DNA of 64,000 nt from Bacillus sp. HNG (GCF_003400205.1 NZ_QUQV01000007.1:168142-232141); one strand, 5' to 3'; numbered from the stretch's first letter, positions 1 to 9,623 are shown. Notes: generated from the letters alone by a model not told the origin. A program made the numbers and translations.

Positions 1-1005
1 CATGTTGTTACGGCTAATAAGGACCTAATGGCGTTATATGGCCCAGAACTTTTAAAGGTTGCAACTGAAAATGGTTGTGACTTGTTCTATGAAGCTAGTG
101 TTGCAGGTGGGATTCCAATCCTCCGAGGTTTAGTTGATGGCTTTGCGTCTGATCGAATTATTAAAATGATGGGAATCGTGAACGGAACAACGAACTTCAT
201 ATTAACAAAGATGAGCAAGTTTGGCAGTGCCTATGAAGAGGTATTGAAAGAAGCACAGGAACTTGGCTATGCGGAAGCCGACCCAACATCAGATGTGGAA
301 GGACTTGATGCAGCAAGAAAGATGGCAATTCTGGCGTCCTTAGGATACTCAATGAATATTGAACTTAAAGATGTCCGCGTTCAAGGAATTTCGTCTGTAA
401 CAAGCGAGGATATTGAATATAGTAAACGTTTAGGCTATGTGCTTAAGTTAATTGGTACGGCCCATCGTAAGGGAGAGAAGGTTGAGGTAAGTGTACAACC
501 AACACTACTTCCAGAATCACACCCACTTGCTGGAGTGAATGATGAATATAATGCGGTATATGTGTATGGAGAAGCAGTCGGTGAAACAATGTTCTATGGA
601 CCAGGAGCAGGTAGTTTACCAACTGCAACATCCATTGTTTCTGATTTAGTAGGGGTTATGAAAAATATGCGACTTGGGGTAAATGGTCGCAGTGCTGTAT
701 CACCTCAATATGAGAAAAAATTAAAAGAGGACTCTGAGATTTTCTCTAAATATTTCTTACGTATTCACGTAAAGGATCAAGTTGGAGCATTTGCAAAAAT
801 TACATCCCTATTCTCTGAACGTGGGGTAAGCTTTGAGAAAATTCTTCAATTACCGTTAAAGAATAAAAATGTAGCTGAAATTGTTCTTGTTACTCATGAA
901 GCATCATTAAGAGACTACGAGGAAATTTTAGTACAGCTTAGAGATTTACAAATTATCCAAGAAGTGAAAAGCTCTTATCGAGTTGAGGGAGGAAACCAGG
1001 CATGA
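1..1005 (+). CDS. hom: Homoserine dehydrogenase, 5'-truncated by window edge
   Basis: Reduces aspartate semialdehyde to homoserine with NAD(P)H, the branch step towards threonine and methionine in the cytoplasm. The gene enters already in frame: the first codons read HVVTANK, the conserved loop at the end of the nucleotide-binding domain, so roughly 100 N-terminal residues are missing relative to the ~430-residue Bacillus enzyme. The catalytic domain follows ([16 protein letters not shown] near visible residues 90-105), and an ACT domain fills the last ~80 residues (from YFLRIHVKD), which in this family mediates amino acid feedback. The stop overlaps the thrC start as ATGA, indicating translational coupling in a hom-thrC-thrB operon. 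Identification is firm; only the 5' end is unseen. Confidence 0.97.
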   Translation, partial: HVVTANKDLMALYGPELLKVATENGCDLFYEASVAGGIPILRGLVDGFASDRIIKMMGIVNGTTNFILTKMSKFGSAYEEVLKEAQELGYAEADPTSDVEGLDAARKMAILASLGYSMNIELKDVRVQGISSVTSEDIEYSKRLGYVLKLIGTAHRKGEKVEVSVQPTLLPESHPLAGVNDEYNAVYVYGEAVGETMFYGPGAGSLPTATSIVSDLVGVMKNMRLGVNGRSAVSPQYEKKLKEDSEIFSKYFLRIHVKDQVGAFAKITSLFSERGVSFEKILQLPLKNKNVAEIVLVTHEASLRDYEEILVQLRDLQIIQEVKSSYRVEGGNQA

Positions 1006-2069
1006 GATGGCAGGGGCTATTACAACAATTTCGTGAATATTTACCGGTAAATACAAATACTCCAATGCTTTCATTAAATGAAGGAAATACACCATTAATT
1101 CCACTTCATTCTATTTCAGAAGAGCTTGGTGTTGAATTATATGTAAAAGTAGAAGGGGCTAACCCGACTGGCTCTTTTAAGGACCGTGGAATGGTTATGG
1201 CTGTTGCAAAAGCGATTGAAGAAGGCAGTGATACCATTATCTGTGCATCAACTGGAAATACATCGGCAGCAGCGGCGGCATATGCAGCACGTGCTGGTCT
1301 TCGCTGTATCGTTGTTATTCCTGAAGGGAAAATTGCAATGGGGAAATTAGCCCAGGCAGTTATGTATGGTGCAGAGATTATTTCAATCGAAGGAAATTTC
1401 GACCATGCCTTAAAGATGGTTCGTAATATCAGTGAAACTGCACCTATTACTCTTGTAAACTCTGTAAACCCATATCGAATTGAAGGTCAAAAAACAGCTG
1501 CGTTTGAAATTTGTGTACAGTTGGACGGAGCTCCTGACGTATTGGCAATACCGGTTGGAAACGCTGGGAATATTACAGCATACTGGAAAGGGTTTAAAGA
1601 ATACCATGAGCGTCATAATACAGGACTTCCTGAGATGCGAGGTTTTGAAGCAGAAGGTGCAGCAGCAATTGTAAAAAATAAAGTCATTGAAGAGCCTGAG
1701 ACAGTTGCAACTGCGATTCGAATAGGAAACCCTGCAAGCTGGGATAAAGCCGTTGTAGCTGCAAGTGAGTCGAATGGAAAAATTGATGAAGTGTCAGATG
1801 CAGAAATCCTGGAAGCCTACCAATTATTAGCACGAAAAGAAGGCGTGTTTGCAGAACCAGGCTCTTGTGCATCCATTGCAGGCGTCATCAAGCAGGTTCG
1901 CAGTGGTGAAATTAAAAAAGGTAGCCGGGTAGTTGCTATCTTAACAGGTAATGGATTAAAGGATCCAAATATCGCCATTGAAGCAACTTCAATCAAGCCT
2001 GTTGTATTACCTAATGATGAAAAGGCTGTTTATGATCATATACGAGGAGCCGTTTTACATGAAGTTTGA
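1002..2069 (+). CDS. thrC: Threonine synthase
   Basis: PLP-dependent enzyme converting O-phosphohomoserine to threonine. The PLP lysine is K60 in the [11 protein letters not shown] motif, and the phosphate-binding loop VGNAGN lies near residue 187. Length 355 matches the Bacillus short-type threonine synthase. The ATG overlaps the hom stop by 4 bases, and thrB starts inside its last codons, so the three genes form a tight operon running from homoserine to threonine. No alternative function is likely. Confidence 0.97.
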   Translation: MRWQGLLQQFREYLPVNTNTPMLSLNEGNTPLIPLHSISEELGVELYVKVEGANPTGSFKDRGMVMAVAKAIEEGSDTIICASTGNTSAAAAAYAARAGLRCIVVIPEGKIAMGKLAQAVMYGAEIISIEGNFDHALKMVRNISETAPITLVNSVNPYRIEGQKTAAFEICVQLDGAPDVLAIPVGNAGNITAYWKGFKEYHERHNTGLPEMRGFEAEGAAAIVKNKVIEEPETVATAIRIGNPASWDKAVVAASESNGKIDEVSDAEILEAYQLLARKEGVFAEPGSCASIAGVIKQVRSGEIKKGSRVVAILTGNGLKDPNIAIEATSIKPVVLPNDEKAVYDHIRGAVLHEV

Positions 2070-2976
2070 TCAAGCCTTTCAAATTAAAGTACCAGCAAGC
2101 ACAGCAAATCTCGGACCTGGATTTGATTCATTAGGATTGGCGGTCAATCGTTATTTAACTCTTCAGGTCGAACCAAGCAATCAGTGGGAGTTTGTTCCGC
2201 AAACAGAAGAAATTGCTGACACACCAATAAATAAAGAAAATTTTATTTATCAAATAGCAGCGAAGGTGGCTACCATTTTCTCATGTGAGCTACCTCCCTG
2301 CAAGGTTCATGTACACAGCAATATTCCGTTAGCAAGAGGCCTTGGGAGTAGCGCAGCTGCCATTATCGCGGCAATTGAGCTTGTAAATGAGCTTGGTCAA
2401 CTTCAATTAACCAATCAACAAAAGCTTGAATTAGCTTGTGATTTTGAAGGACATCCTGATAATGTAGGGGCTTCCCTATATGGGGGATTAGTCATTGGAA
2501 GTCATCGTGGAAGCGAGGACACCGATCTTATTCATGTGAGTGATCTATCTTTTGATATGGTCGTTGTCATTCCTCCATATGAGTTGAAAACGAAGGATGC
2601 TCGTAGTGTGCTACCAACAGAATTATCTTATCAAGATGCCGTAAAAGCTAGCTCTATCAGCAATGTGATGGTCGCAGCCCTTTTAACAAAGAACCTTGAG
2701 TTAATAGGGAAAATGATGGATCTGGATTTATTCCATCAAGCATATCGGGCAAAGCTGATTCCCGAATTCAACAGCATTCATCGAGTTGCTAAGAGAGCAG
2801 GGGCATTTGGTGTTGCCATTAGTGGAGCAGGACCAACTGTGATTTGTTTTACCGAAAGTGGACGAGGAAAGCAGTTGAAAGCAGACCTATCGCTTGTATT
2901 TGAAGGATATCAGGTAGAGGAAGTATCGATTGAGAAAAACGGCAGTAAATTAACTTCACTGTCGCTACATGAATAA
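2059..2976 (+). CDS. thrB: Homoserine kinase
   Basis: GHMP-family kinase that phosphorylates homoserine with ATP, supplying the substrate of threonine synthase. The start chosen is the ATG at 2059 ([20 protein letters not shown]), with GAGGAG at 2044-2049 nine bases upstream. An upstream in-frame ATG at 1978 lies deep inside thrC and lacks a ribosome binding site. The ATP loop [12 protein letters not shown] is near residues 87-98 and a C-terminal GHMP motif (ISGAGPT) is present. The overlap with thrC is 11 bases. A strong terminator follows, closing the operon. Confidence 0.96.
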   Translation: MKFDQAFQIKVPASTANLGPGFDSLGLAVNRYLTLQVEPSNQWEFVPQTEEIADTPINKENFIYQIAAKVATIFSCELPPCKVHVHSNIPLARGLGSSAAAIIAAIELVNELGQLQLTNQQKLELACDFEGHPDNVGASLYGGLVIGSHRGSEDTDLIHVSDLSFDMVVVIPPYELKTKDARSVLPTELSYQDAVKASSISNVMVAALLTKNLELIGKMMDLDLFHQAYRAKLIPEFNSIHRVAKRAGAFGVAISGAGPTVICFTESGRGKQLKADLSLVFEGYQVEEVSIEKNGSKLTSLSLHE

Positions 2977-3012
2977 AGAAGCGAAACTAACTAGGTTTTC
3001 GCTTCTTTAATT
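2975..3012 (+). terminator. Terminator of hom-thrC-thrB
   Basis: A 12-bp perfect stem (AAAGAAGCGAAA with TTTCGCTTCTTT, 2975-2986 and 2997-3008) followed by an AT-rich tail, directly after the thrB stop. Confidence 0.85.
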
Positions 3013-3040
3013 ATTATTACCGCTAACCTTTAATAGCATA

Positions 3041-3067
3041 AAAAAACGCCTCAAAAATTTGAGGCAT
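3041..3067 (-). terminator. Terminator of yutI
   Basis: An 8-bp GCCTCAAA/TTTGAGGC hairpin followed, on the minus strand, by a run of six T residues just past the yutI stop. Confidence 0.85.
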
Positions 3068-3083
3068 CGCATTGAATTATTTA

Positions 3084-3311
3084 TTAAAAAACTTGTTCAA
3101 CTTCGACTACACCTGGAACTTCTTCTAATAAGGCACGTTCAATTCCAGCTTTTAGTGTAATTGTAGAGCTTGGGCAGCTTCCACAAGCACCTAATAAACG
3201 AAGCTTAACAACACCGTCTTCTACATCAACTAAATCGCAGTCTCCGCCATCACGAAGTAAAAAAGGACGAAGTTTATCTAATACTTCTTGTACTTGCTCT
3301 TTGATATCCAT
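3084..3311 (-). CDS. yutI: NifU-like Fe-S scaffold domain protein
   Basis: A 75-residue protein made only of the NifU C-terminal (Nfu) domain, which in this family carries or transfers an Fe-S cluster through a CxxC pair, here C43 and C46 in [10 protein letters not shown]. The start is the ATG at 3311 ([10 protein letters not shown]), with AAAGGAG eight bases upstream; an upstream in-frame ATG contains that ribosome binding site and is not used. It is monocistronic, facing away from the thr operon, and starts a region of small Fe-S or thiol proteins (yuzD, yuzB, yutM). The function is by family; client proteins are unknown. Confidence 0.92.
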   Translation of the reverse strand: MDIKEQVQEVLDKLRPFLLRDGGDCDLVDVEDGVVKLRLLGACGSCPSSTITLKAGIERALLEEVPGVVEVEQVF

Positions 3312-3521
3312 TTGATTGACTCCTTTCCTCATACCTTTATAATTATTATAATCTGTTTACTGGAAAAAATCTATTAAAACCAAGTAATGCTTTTTTTCCA
3401 ATATTTAATTACATACGTATATTGAGAAAATCCATGATGAATTCTTAATTACTTTCTATGTCCATTTTACCAGATTTTTAGTACAATGAAAAAAGATACG
3501 ATTCGGGAAAGGGTGAAAGTG

Positions 3522-3851
3522 ATGGAAAAGCAAAAAGTCGAAATCTGTGTATATGGTGCAGAAGTACTTTGCCCTAGCTGTGTAAATCTTCCTTCTTCGA
3601 AGGAGACGTATGAATGGCTCGAAGCAGCATTGAGTAGAAAGTTTCCAAACCAACCCTTCGACATTACACATATAGATATTTTTGATCCACCAGGGGACGA
3701 AGAGAAAAAAACATTTGCCACTCGAGTGATTGAGGAGGATATGTTTTATCCTGTCGTTGTCTTAGAAGGTGCTATTGTCGGAGAAGGCAGTCCCAAACTA
3801 AAAACGATTTATGCTGAGATGGAGAAATACGGGTATAAAGCAGCTGAATAG
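3522..3851 (+). CDS. yuzD: YuzD family DUF1462 CxxC protein
   Basis: A 109-residue protein matching Bacillus YuzD (VYGAEVLCPSCVNLPSSKET... ending VGEGSPKLK). A CxxC pair (C17, C20) at the end of the first strand, followed by a helix, and a late cis-Pro-like FYPVVV region suggest a thioredoxin-like fold; that is inference. The start is the ATG at 3522, with AAAGGGTG just upstream; an earlier in-frame ATG at 3486 has no ribosome binding site. It lies between two Fe-S-linked genes, so a role in thiol or Fe-S chemistry is suggested by context only. Confidence 0.88.
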   Translation: MEKQKVEICVYGAEVLCPSCVNLPSSKETYEWLEAALSRKFPNQPFDITHIDIFDPPGDEEKKTFATRVIEEDMFYPVVVLEGAIVGEGSPKLKTIYAEMEKYGYKAAE

Positions 3852-3940
3852 ATGAATGAAAGGAAGGGAGAGTGATCTTCCTTGCTTTTTTTGTAGGGTA
3901 GAAAATGATTGAAGAACAAATTACTGCTCAATGAGTAGAA

Positions 3941-4408
3941 CTTGTTCCGAGGCGGGGTGTCAAAGACAAAAAACTGATGTGAAAGTGCCAAAATGTCTCT
4001 GAAGCAGGTAGTCAAAGACAAAACATTGAAGCAAAAACACCTAAATGTCTTTGAGGCGATTTCTTAAAGTCAAATCACTGAAACAAAAGACCTGAAATGT
4101 CTCTGAGGTGTACTCTCGAAGACAAATCACTGAAGCAAAAGACCTGAAATGTCTCTGAAGCGAACTCTCGAAGACAAAACACAGAACCAAAAGACCTGAA
4201 ATGTCTCTGAGGCGTACTCTCAAAGACAAAACATTGAAGCGAAAGACCTGATATGTCTCTGAGGCGTACTCTCGAAGACAAAATACTGAAGTGAAAGTAC
4301 TGAAATGTCTCTGAAGCGTACTCTCGAAGACAAAACACAGAAAAGAAAACACCCAGATGTTTCAGAGGTGTACTCTCGAAGACAAAACTCAAATGAAAAA
4401 ATACCCCC
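3941..4408. repeat. Tandem array, nine 52-bp units
   Basis: The ATGTCT landmark recurs at 3993, 4045, 4097, 4149, 4201, 4253, 4305 and (diverged) 4357, exactly 52 bp apart. A degenerate first unit begins at 3941. Each unit carries TCTCTGAGGCGTACTCTCGA then AGACAAAACA. The array occupies the space between the convergent yuzD and yutJ genes. Because 52 is not a multiple of 3, the minus-strand open frames here cycle through all three frames and are not credible genes. Confidence 0.95.
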
Positions 4409-4431
4409 AGAACCACATTTTGTTTAATAAA

Positions 4432-4468
4432 ACAAAAAATCGCGGTACCATTTGGTACCGCGATTTTA
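4432..4468 (-). terminator. Terminator of yutJ
   Basis: A 12-bp stem ATCGCGGTACCA/TGGTACCGCGAT with a 2-base loop. The minus-strand copy ends in six T residues; the plus-strand side has a shorter T run. Confidence 0.9.
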
Positions 4469-4475
4469 CAATTAA

Positions 4476-5543
4476 TTATCCATTATGATACTTATACATC
4501 CATAATACTCCGGATTTCAACATACGTGGCACACGTCCTGTGAGTGCACGTTCTGCTACTAAACCGAATCCTTCTTTTTTACCTAAGGAACCTAGTACAC
4601 CTTTTAGCTTGATTCTAGGAAACTCCGTTGGTGGGGCCTCCCCTTTCCAGAGCTTTAAAAGAACCTGAACAATTTGCTCTGCCTGGCCTTCAGCAAGCTG
4701 GGCACTTGGTGCGTGAGGTAGACTTGCACAGTCCCCAACGACATAGACATGTTCATCATTCGGCAGGTTATGTTGTGGAGTTAAAACCACACGACCACTG
4801 CCGTCTTTTTCAACATCTAAGTCACGAACAACTTTATTTGGCTGAATACCAGCGGTCCAAACAACAACATCACTTTGAACAGGCTGGTCATTATTAAATA
4901 AGACGTTATCTCCAACTCTCGTTATATTTGAGTTATTAATGATCTCAACCTCGTTTTTATCAAACCAGTTTTCAACGTACACACTCAATTTTTCCGGGAA
5001 AGCCGAGAGAATATGCTGTCCTCTATCAAAAAGCTTAATTTGCAAGTCCGGTCTGCTTTCATAAAGTTCACTTGCTAGTTCAACCCCACTTAAACCTGCT
5101 CCTACAATCGAAACGGTTGCACCAGCGGGAAGATTATTAAGTTTTTGATAGGTTGCCCTCGCATTGTCAATCGATTGAATACTATAAGTGAATTCCTTGG
5201 CACCAGGTACATTATGATACTTATCCTCACATCCTAATCCAATGACTAGGTCATCATACTGTATTGGTTCTTCATCTCTCAAATGAACCAGTTTATCATT
5301 CATATCAATGCCAGTAACTTCCCCGAATTTTACGTGCAAACGTGGGTGTTCAGGAAATGTTACACGAACATGTGAATCGGAAATGGTACCTGCGGCAAGT
5401 GCGTAAAATTCCGTTTTTAAACTATGATAAGGTGCTCGGTCAATTAAGGTGATTTTAAATCCATCGGGTAATTGATTGGGCAGCAAGCGATGCAAAATTC
5501 GCATTCCCCCATACCCTCCACCAAGTATAACAAGATTTTTCAT
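4476..5543 (-). CDS. yutJ: NAD(P)/FAD-dependent oxidoreductase (NDH-2-like) YutJ
   Basis: Pyridine nucleotide-disulfide oxidoreductase of the type II NADH dehydrogenase group. The N-terminal FAD loop is VILGGGYGGMR (residues 6-16), the NAD-binding Rossmann loop VSIVGAGLSGVELASEL is near residues 144-160, and the second FAD motif is HVYVVGDCAS near residue 270. Length 355 is shorter than standard NDH-2 (~400), with a short C-terminal membrane-anchor region. A TTGAAA-N17-TATATA promoter lies upstream. The electron acceptor is unproven; by family it would oxidise NADH at the inner face of the membrane. A paralogue, yumB, lies 1.4 kb away. Confidence 0.88.
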   Translation of the reverse strand: MKNLVILGGGYGGMRILHRLLPNQLPDGFKITLIDRAPYHSLKTEFYALAAGTISDSHVRVTFPEHPRLHVKFGEVTGIDMNDKLVHLRDEEPIQYDDLVIGLGCEDKYHNVPGAKEFTYSIQSIDNARATYQKLNNLPAGATVSIVGAGLSGVELASELYESRPDLQIKLFDRGQHILSAFPEKLSVYVENWFDKNEVEIINNSNITRVGDNVLFNNDQPVQSDVVVWTAGIQPNKVVRDLDVEKDGSGRVVLTPQHNLPNDEHVYVVGDCASLPHAPSAQLAEGQAEQIVQVLLKLWKGEAPPTEFPRIKLKGVLGSLGKKEGFGLVAERALTGRVPRMLKSGVLWMYKYHNG

Positions 5544-5685
5544 GATGATTATCCCCTTTTGTTCCTCTCTTTAGTTGAAACGATTTCATACTTTACATCC
5601 ATTATATATTTGAATCTGTAATCCTTTTCAAAGACACATAAAGTATAGCGAAAATGTGACAAAATAACAACAGATATCAGCAAAA

Positions 5686-5714
5686 TTGACGTATGGATAA
5701 AAAGAGAGTACGAT
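5686..5714 (+). promoter_or_regulatory. SigA-type promoter of yuzB
   Basis: TTGACG, a 17-base spacer and TACGAT, 28 bases upstream of the yuzB start. Confidence 0.6.
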
Positions 5715-5742
5715 AGGTAGTTGTAGTGAGGTGAAAAAACCA

Positions 5743-5979
5743 GTGAATCCTATCATTGAATTTTGTGTTAGTAATTTGGCGAGTGGCTCCGAGAAGGCAA
5801 AGGAAATCCTCGAACAAGATCCAAATCTTGATGTGATCGAGTATGGATGCCTAAGCTATTGTGGTCAATGTTTTGAGTCACTTTATGCTCTTGTAAATGG
5901 GGATGTAGTTACTGGTGAAACAGCAGAAGAGCTAGTTAAAAATATTTATACCTATTTAGAAGAGAACCCAATGTTCTAA
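5743..5979 (+). CDS. yuzB: YuzB family cysteine-rich protein (DUF1450)
   Basis: A 78-residue cytoplasmic protein matching Bacillus YuzB ([13 protein letters not shown]..., ending YLEENPMF). Cysteines at 8, 36, 40 and 43 (CLSYCGQC) form a probable metal or Fe-S site, resembling a small thioredoxin-like ferredoxin; that assignment is inference. The start is the GTG at 5743, nine bases after GAGGTG; an in-frame GTG at 5731 overlaps that ribosome binding site. It is monocistronic with its own promoter and terminator. The precise function is unknown. Confidence 0.9.
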   Translation: MNPIIEFCVSNLASGSEKAKEILEQDPNLDVIEYGCLSYCGQCFESLYALVNGDVVTGETAEELVKNIYTYLEENPMF

Positions 5980-6000
5980 CATTAAATATATATTTCGAAA

Positions 6001-6027
6001 AAAGCAGTCACCATACTGCTTTTTCTT
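6001..6027 (+). terminator. Terminator of yuzB
   Basis: AGCAGT...ACTGCT hairpin followed by TTTTTCTT. Confidence 0.75.
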
Positions 6028-6230
6028 GTTTTTGACAAAAAGAAAACCCTTCATTAGATAATGAAGAGTTTCTAAAAAAACGGGGGATAGACCCATTGTG
6101 GTCAAAAAATTCTTGTTTTAAACTTAAAGAAAAAGAAAATTTTGTACGAAACGGATTATTTGTATCAAATTCAATTTAACATTATACTTATAGTAATAAC
6201 CTGATTTTAAAAAAGAGGGAGGTTACGAGG

Positions 6231-6596
6231 ATGACAGATCATGTCGTTAATATTTCCGAGGCAGCAGCTTTCCAAATTAAAGATATGATGAAACAAAATG
6301 AAGAAGAAGGATCCTTCTTACGTGTTGCTGTTAAAGGTGGCGGTTGTAGTGGGCTTTCATACGGAATGGGCTTTGAACAAGAAGAAAACGAACAAGACCT
6401 TCATGATGAACAACATGGAATTAAGATCCTCATCAATAAAGAAGATGCTCCGATTTTAAATGGTGTAAAAATAGACTTCAAACAATCCCTAATGGGTGGA
6501 GGATTTACCATTGATAACCCAAATGCTATTGCATCATGTGGATGTGGTTCTTCCTTCCGTACGGCTAAAGTATCTGGAACACCTGAAAATTGTTAA
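6231..6596 (+). CDS. yutM: HesB/IscA family Fe-S cluster carrier
   Basis: A-type Fe-S carrier (ErpA/IscA group) of 121 residues that binds and delivers Fe-S clusters to apoproteins. The three ligand cysteines are visible: C39 in KGGGCSG, and C103 and C105 in SCGCGSSF. An extra C-terminal cysteine is residue 121. GAGGGAGG lies upstream of the ATG. The gene has its own terminator and stands between yuzB and the NADH dehydrogenase gene yumB. The family assignment is firm; client proteins are unknown. Confidence 0.93.
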   Translation: MTDHVVNISEAAAFQIKDMMKQNEEEGSFLRVAVKGGGCSGLSYGMGFEQEENEQDLHDEQHGIKILINKEDAPILNGVKIDFKQSLMGGGFTIDNPNAIASCGCGSSFRTAKVSGTPENC

Positions 6597-6601
6597 ATAA
6601 A

Positions 6602-6633
6602 AAGTTAGGCTTAATTCGAGCCTAGCTTTTTTT
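6602..6633 (+). terminator. Terminator of yutM
   Basis: GTTAGGCT...AGCCTAGC hairpin followed by seven T residues. Confidence 0.85.
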
Positions 6634-6839
6634 ATTCCAAATATGGCAATTTTTAGTCGATAAAATGACTTTTTTCTTACAAACGTCAAAAACTATTGTT
6701 TTTTTAATATTCTTAAGTTTTAAAATGCCCCTGAAGTACTTGAAATATCAATATAAAAGTCCTATTATAGGATATGGATATTAAATAGTAAAACTTTTTG
6801 ACAAATGTCGTAATTTTTTATGTCCAGTCATGGTATCTT

Positions 6840-6857
6840 ACGTGAAAGATATCACAA
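6840..6857. promoter_or_regulatory. Possible Rex operator upstream of yumB
   Basis: ACGTGAAAGATATCACAA contains a GTGA-N6-TCAC inverted repeat and matches the Firmicutes Rex consensus (TTGTGAA-N4-TTCACAA) at all but three specified positions. Rex senses NADH/NAD+ and represses the NADH dehydrogenase gene ndh in Bacillus subtilis. The remaining 6634-6947 interval is AT-rich with no credible gene and no clearly spaced promoter. Prediction only. Confidence 0.4.
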
Positions 6858-6947
6858 ACTATTTTATCAATAAAATCAGAGCTTGCAGTTGAAAATAGGA
6901 ATAGCTAAATTTCTACTGCAAAAAAAGAAAAGGTGGGCGTGATTACA

Positions 6948-8165
6948 GTGAGAAAGCCAAAAATCGTCGTTTTAGGAGCAGGATACGGTGGATTAACTAC
7001 TATCGTTAACCTACAAAAAACATTAGGTGTAAATGAAGCGGATATTACACTTGTTAATAAAAATGATTATCACTATGAAACCACTTGGTTACATGAAGCA
7101 TCTGCGGGAACTTTACATGCGGATCGTGTACGTTATCAAATTGAAGATGTAATTAGTGGACATAAAGTTAAGTTTGTAAAAGGCTCTGTAGCAAAGATTG
7201 ACACCGAAGGAAAACGTGTAATCCTTGAAGATGATTCACAGGTTGAATACGATTATTTAGTTGTTGGATTGGGCGGAGAATCTGAAACATTTGGTATTAA
7301 AGGTTTAAAAGAATATGCATTTACGATTTCAAACGTAAATACTGCTCGTCAAATTAGAGAGCATATTGAATATCAATTTGCAACTTATAATACAGAAGAG
7401 GAAAAAAACGATAGCCGTCTTACAATCGTTGTTGGTGGAGCTGGATTTACTGGAATTGAGTTTTTAGGAGAACTAGTTAACCGAGTTCCTGAGCTTTGCC
7501 GTGAATATGATGTTGATCAAAATAAAGTAAGAATCATCTGTGTGGAGGCTGCTCCAACTGCGCTACCAGGCTTCGATCCTGAATTAGTTGAATATGCAGT
7601 TAACCACTTAGAGAAAAAAGGTGTAGAATTCAAGATTGGTACTGCAATCAAAGAAGGAACACCTGATGGAATCATCGTTGGGAAAGATGATGTGACTGAA
7701 GAAATTAAAGCTAGCACTGTCGTTTGGGCAGCGGGTGTTCGTGGAAACAGCGTAATCGATGCATCTGGTTTTGAAGCAATGCGTGGACGTGTGAAGGTTG
7801 ATAAGCAGCTTCGCGCACCAGGACATGACAATATCTTCTTTGTTGGTGATAGCTCACTAGTTATTAACGAAGAAATTAATCGTCCATACCCACCAACTGC
7901 ACAAATTGCTATGCAACAAGGTGCATTAGTGGCGAAAAACATTGCAGTTCTTGTTCGTGGTCAAGGTGAGCTTGGTGAATTTACGTTCGATAATAAAGGA
8001 ACAGTATGTTCACTTGGCGAGCATGATGGAATCGGAGTTGTATTCGGTAGAAAGATTTGGGGATCCAAAGCAGCATTCATGAAGAAAGTAATCGACAATC
8101 GTGCACTCTTCATCGTTGGTGGTCCATCACTCGTTCTTAAAAAAGGTAAATTGAAATTTTTATAA
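6948..8165 (+). CDS. yumB: Type II NADH dehydrogenase YumB
   Basis: Single-subunit FAD enzyme passing electrons from NADH to menaquinone at the cytoplasmic membrane. FAD loop [12 protein letters not shown] is at the N terminus, NAD loop [17 protein letters not shown] is near residue 160, and the second FAD site [10 protein letters not shown] with [13 protein letters not shown] follows near residue 300. The protein has 405 residues from the GTG at 6948 ([10 protein letters not shown]); AAGGTGGG lies upstream and covers an alternative GTG at 6933. A Rex-like site is about 90 bases upstream. It is a paralogue of yutJ and the better candidate for the respiratory enzyme. Confidence 0.92.
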   Translation: MRKPKIVVLGAGYGGLTTIVNLQKTLGVNEADITLVNKNDYHYETTWLHEASAGTLHADRVRYQIEDVISGHKVKFVKGSVAKIDTEGKRVILEDDSQVEYDYLVVGLGGESETFGIKGLKEYAFTISNVNTARQIREHIEYQFATYNTEEEKNDSRLTIVVGGAGFTGIEFLGELVNRVPELCREYDVDQNKVRIICVEAAPTALPGFDPELVEYAVNHLEKKGVEFKIGTAIKEGTPDGIIVGKDDVTEEIKASTVVWAAGVRGNSVIDASGFEAMRGRVKVDKQLRAPGHDNIFFVGDSSLVINEEINRPYPPTAQIAMQQGALVAKNIAVLVRGQGELGEFTFDNKGTVCSLGEHDGIGVVFGRKIWGSKAAFMKKVIDNRALFIVGGPSLVLKKGKLKFL

Positions 8166-8173
8166 GGTAATCT

Positions 8174-8208
8174 AAAAGGAATGTGGGGAGACTCGCATTC
8201 CTTTTTCA
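8174..8208 (+). terminator. Terminator of yumB
   Basis: AAAGGAATG...CATTCCTTTTT hairpin after the stop. Confidence 0.8.
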
Positions 8209-8284
8209 CTATTTGTCCATATAATCAGAGTAAAATCAATTGACTTACGTTCCATCCCTTTAGTACACTAGGAAGGGATTTGTG

Positions 8285-8402
8285 CGTCCAGCTCCAGCGC
8301 TTAGCCCCTCGAGGTCACAAGCCAATCTGTCAAGAAGGTCAAAGTACAACCTTCCAGCCATCTCGTCTTGTGCTTGTCAGGGCTGATCAAGGCGCTTGCG
8401 CA
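8285..8402. repeat. Dispersed structured repeat, copy 1
   Basis: Shares the core CTAGCCCCTCGAGGTC (one base different here) and the end GGCGCTTGCGC with copies at 51.9 and 57.7 kb. Nested stems are CACAAG/CTTGTG (8316-8321, 8367-8372) and GAAGGT/ACCTTC (8334-8339, 8349-8354). This is the shortest copy and lacks the inner hairpin module of the other two. It ends ten bases before the yuiB ribosome binding site, so it may be part of the yuiB leader. Confidence 0.85.
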
Positions 8403-8425
8403 TTTGTTACTGGAGGAGAGGTACC

Positions 8426-8752
8426 ATGTCATTCAGTTTTTTACCGATATTATTAATTTCGATGCTGTTGTTTTTCGTTTTATTTTTTGGAATTGGATTT
8501 ATTCTTAACATGCTTTTACGGATGTCGTGGATTATGGCTATTATCTACCCGGTAATTGGGTTGGCCATTATTCAAGAGGTTTCCTTTCTCGACTATTTTA
8601 CATCACCAGGAACTGCTTTTCGCTCTTTAGGGAATAGCATTATGACTTTAGCTCCTTTAGATATTGCGATTTTACTTAGCGGTCTTGCTGGCGCAGTTTT
8701 ATCGGGAGTAGTCATTAAGCTCCTCCGAAAAAAAGGATACAGAATGTTTTAG
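8426..8752 (+). CDS. yuiB: YuiB family integral membrane protein
   Basis: A 108-residue protein with about three hydrophobic helices and a basic tail (KLLRKKGYRMF). It matches the position and sequence character of Bacillus YuiB, immediately upstream of yuiC. The start at 8426 follows GGAGGAGAG; an earlier in-frame ATG at 8396 lies within the dispersed repeat and has no ribosome binding site. No catalytic motif is visible and no function is established. Confidence 0.8.
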   Translation: MSFSFLPILLISMLLFFVLFFGIGFILNMLLRMSWIMAIIYPVIGLAIIQEVSFLDYFTSPGTAFRSLGNSIMTLAPLDIAILLSGLAGAVLSGVVIKLLRKKGYRMF

Positions 8753-8779
8753 AAAACCATTTCCATATAATTGTGTTGA

Positions 8780-8827
8780 AAGAGACGTAAGGATTCTGTG
8801 ATAGAAATCCTTACGTCTCTTTTTTAT
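8780..8827 (+). terminator. Terminator of yuiB
   Basis: A 14-16 bp near-perfect stem AGAGACGTAAGGATT/AATCCTTACGTCTCT followed by seven T residues. Confidence 0.92.
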
Positions 8828-8908
8828 ACATGAATTATTTTCCACCTAAAAACGAATAATTTCTAACCGAATTGGAAAGAAATAGAGTCGTGAGAGGAGT
8901 GGAAAAAT

Positions 8909-9592
8909 GTGTTTCATCTAAACACAATTATAAGAAGAAGTGTAATGACGGTGTTAGTTACATTCGCACTATTCACTACGTTCCAATCTTTTTCCGGAGT
9001 GCAGACGAAAGACCTTACAAACTGGGCAGGCGACCAAATGAAAAAGAAATCGCAAACAGTTGTAATCAAAAGTGTCGGATTGGCCTCCAAATTGATGTTG
9101 CGCATTCAAGGAAATAATGTGGTCTTGGCTTCGAGTGTTGAAAGTACACTACCAATCGAAGAAGCCATTGATTTTTCAAAATACCCGACAAAAACAGTTG
9201 TTGCAACTGGATACACAGCGGGAGTTGAATCGACAGGTAAAGATGCCAATCACCCTTCCTATGGAATCACTTACTCTGGTGTAAAGGTCAAGCGTGATCT
9301 GTATTCTACCATCGCTGCCGATTTAAATGTCTTTCCAATTGGAACCATCCTGTTTATCCCTGATTATGGGTATGGTGTGGTTGCCGATAAAGGTGGGGCG
9401 ATTAAAGGAAATAAAATTGACTTGTATTATGAAACTGTTCATGATGTTTATAATAAATGGGGGAAAAGAACCCTCGATGTCTATGTAATCAAAATGGGTG
9501 ACGGTAAAATATCAGAAGAAGAAATTGCTGCCATGAATGAGGATAAATCCATGCAGGTATTTCGACAACAAATATTAGGTGAAAAAAGTTAA
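8909..9592 (+). CDS. yuiC: YuiC, 3D-domain (MltA/Rpf-like) cell wall protein
   Basis: A 227-residue exported or membrane-anchored protein: an N-terminal hydrophobic segment ([17 protein letters not shown], residues 14-30) followed by a C-terminal 3D domain named for three conserved aspartates, seen here in [18 protein letters not shown] and [10 protein letters not shown]. The 3D fold is shared with MltA-type lytic transglycosylases and the Sps/YuiC stationary-phase muralytic proteins. The GTG at 8909 has AGGAG nine bases upstream; the ATG two bases earlier is in another frame. A role in peptidoglycan turnover is inferred from the family. Confidence 0.88.
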   Translation: MFHLNTIIRRSVMTVLVTFALFTTFQSFSGVQTKDLTNWAGDQMKKKSQTVVIKSVGLASKLMLRIQGNNVVLASSVESTLPIEEAIDFSKYPTKTVVATGYTAGVESTGKDANHPSYGITYSGVKVKRDLYSTIAADLNVFPIGTILFIPDYGYGVVADKGGAIKGNKIDLYYETVHDVYNKWGKRTLDVYVIKMGDGKISEEEIAAMNEDKSMQVFRQQILGEKS

Positions 9593-9621
9593 AGGCTAAT
9601 CGCAATGATTAGCCATTTTTG
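9591..9621. terminator. Bidirectional terminator yuiC/yuiD
   Basis: GGCTAATC-GCAAT-GATTAGCC hairpin with an A run before it and a T run after it, between convergent genes. Confidence 0.85.
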
Positions 9622-9623
9622 TT

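Noticed and set aside
4041..4416. Two overlapping minus-strand open frames of 103 and 113 codons in the 52-bp array
   Set aside because: Their repeats cycle through reading frames because 52 is not a multiple of three. There is no ribosome binding site, and the frames exist only because the array lacks stops.
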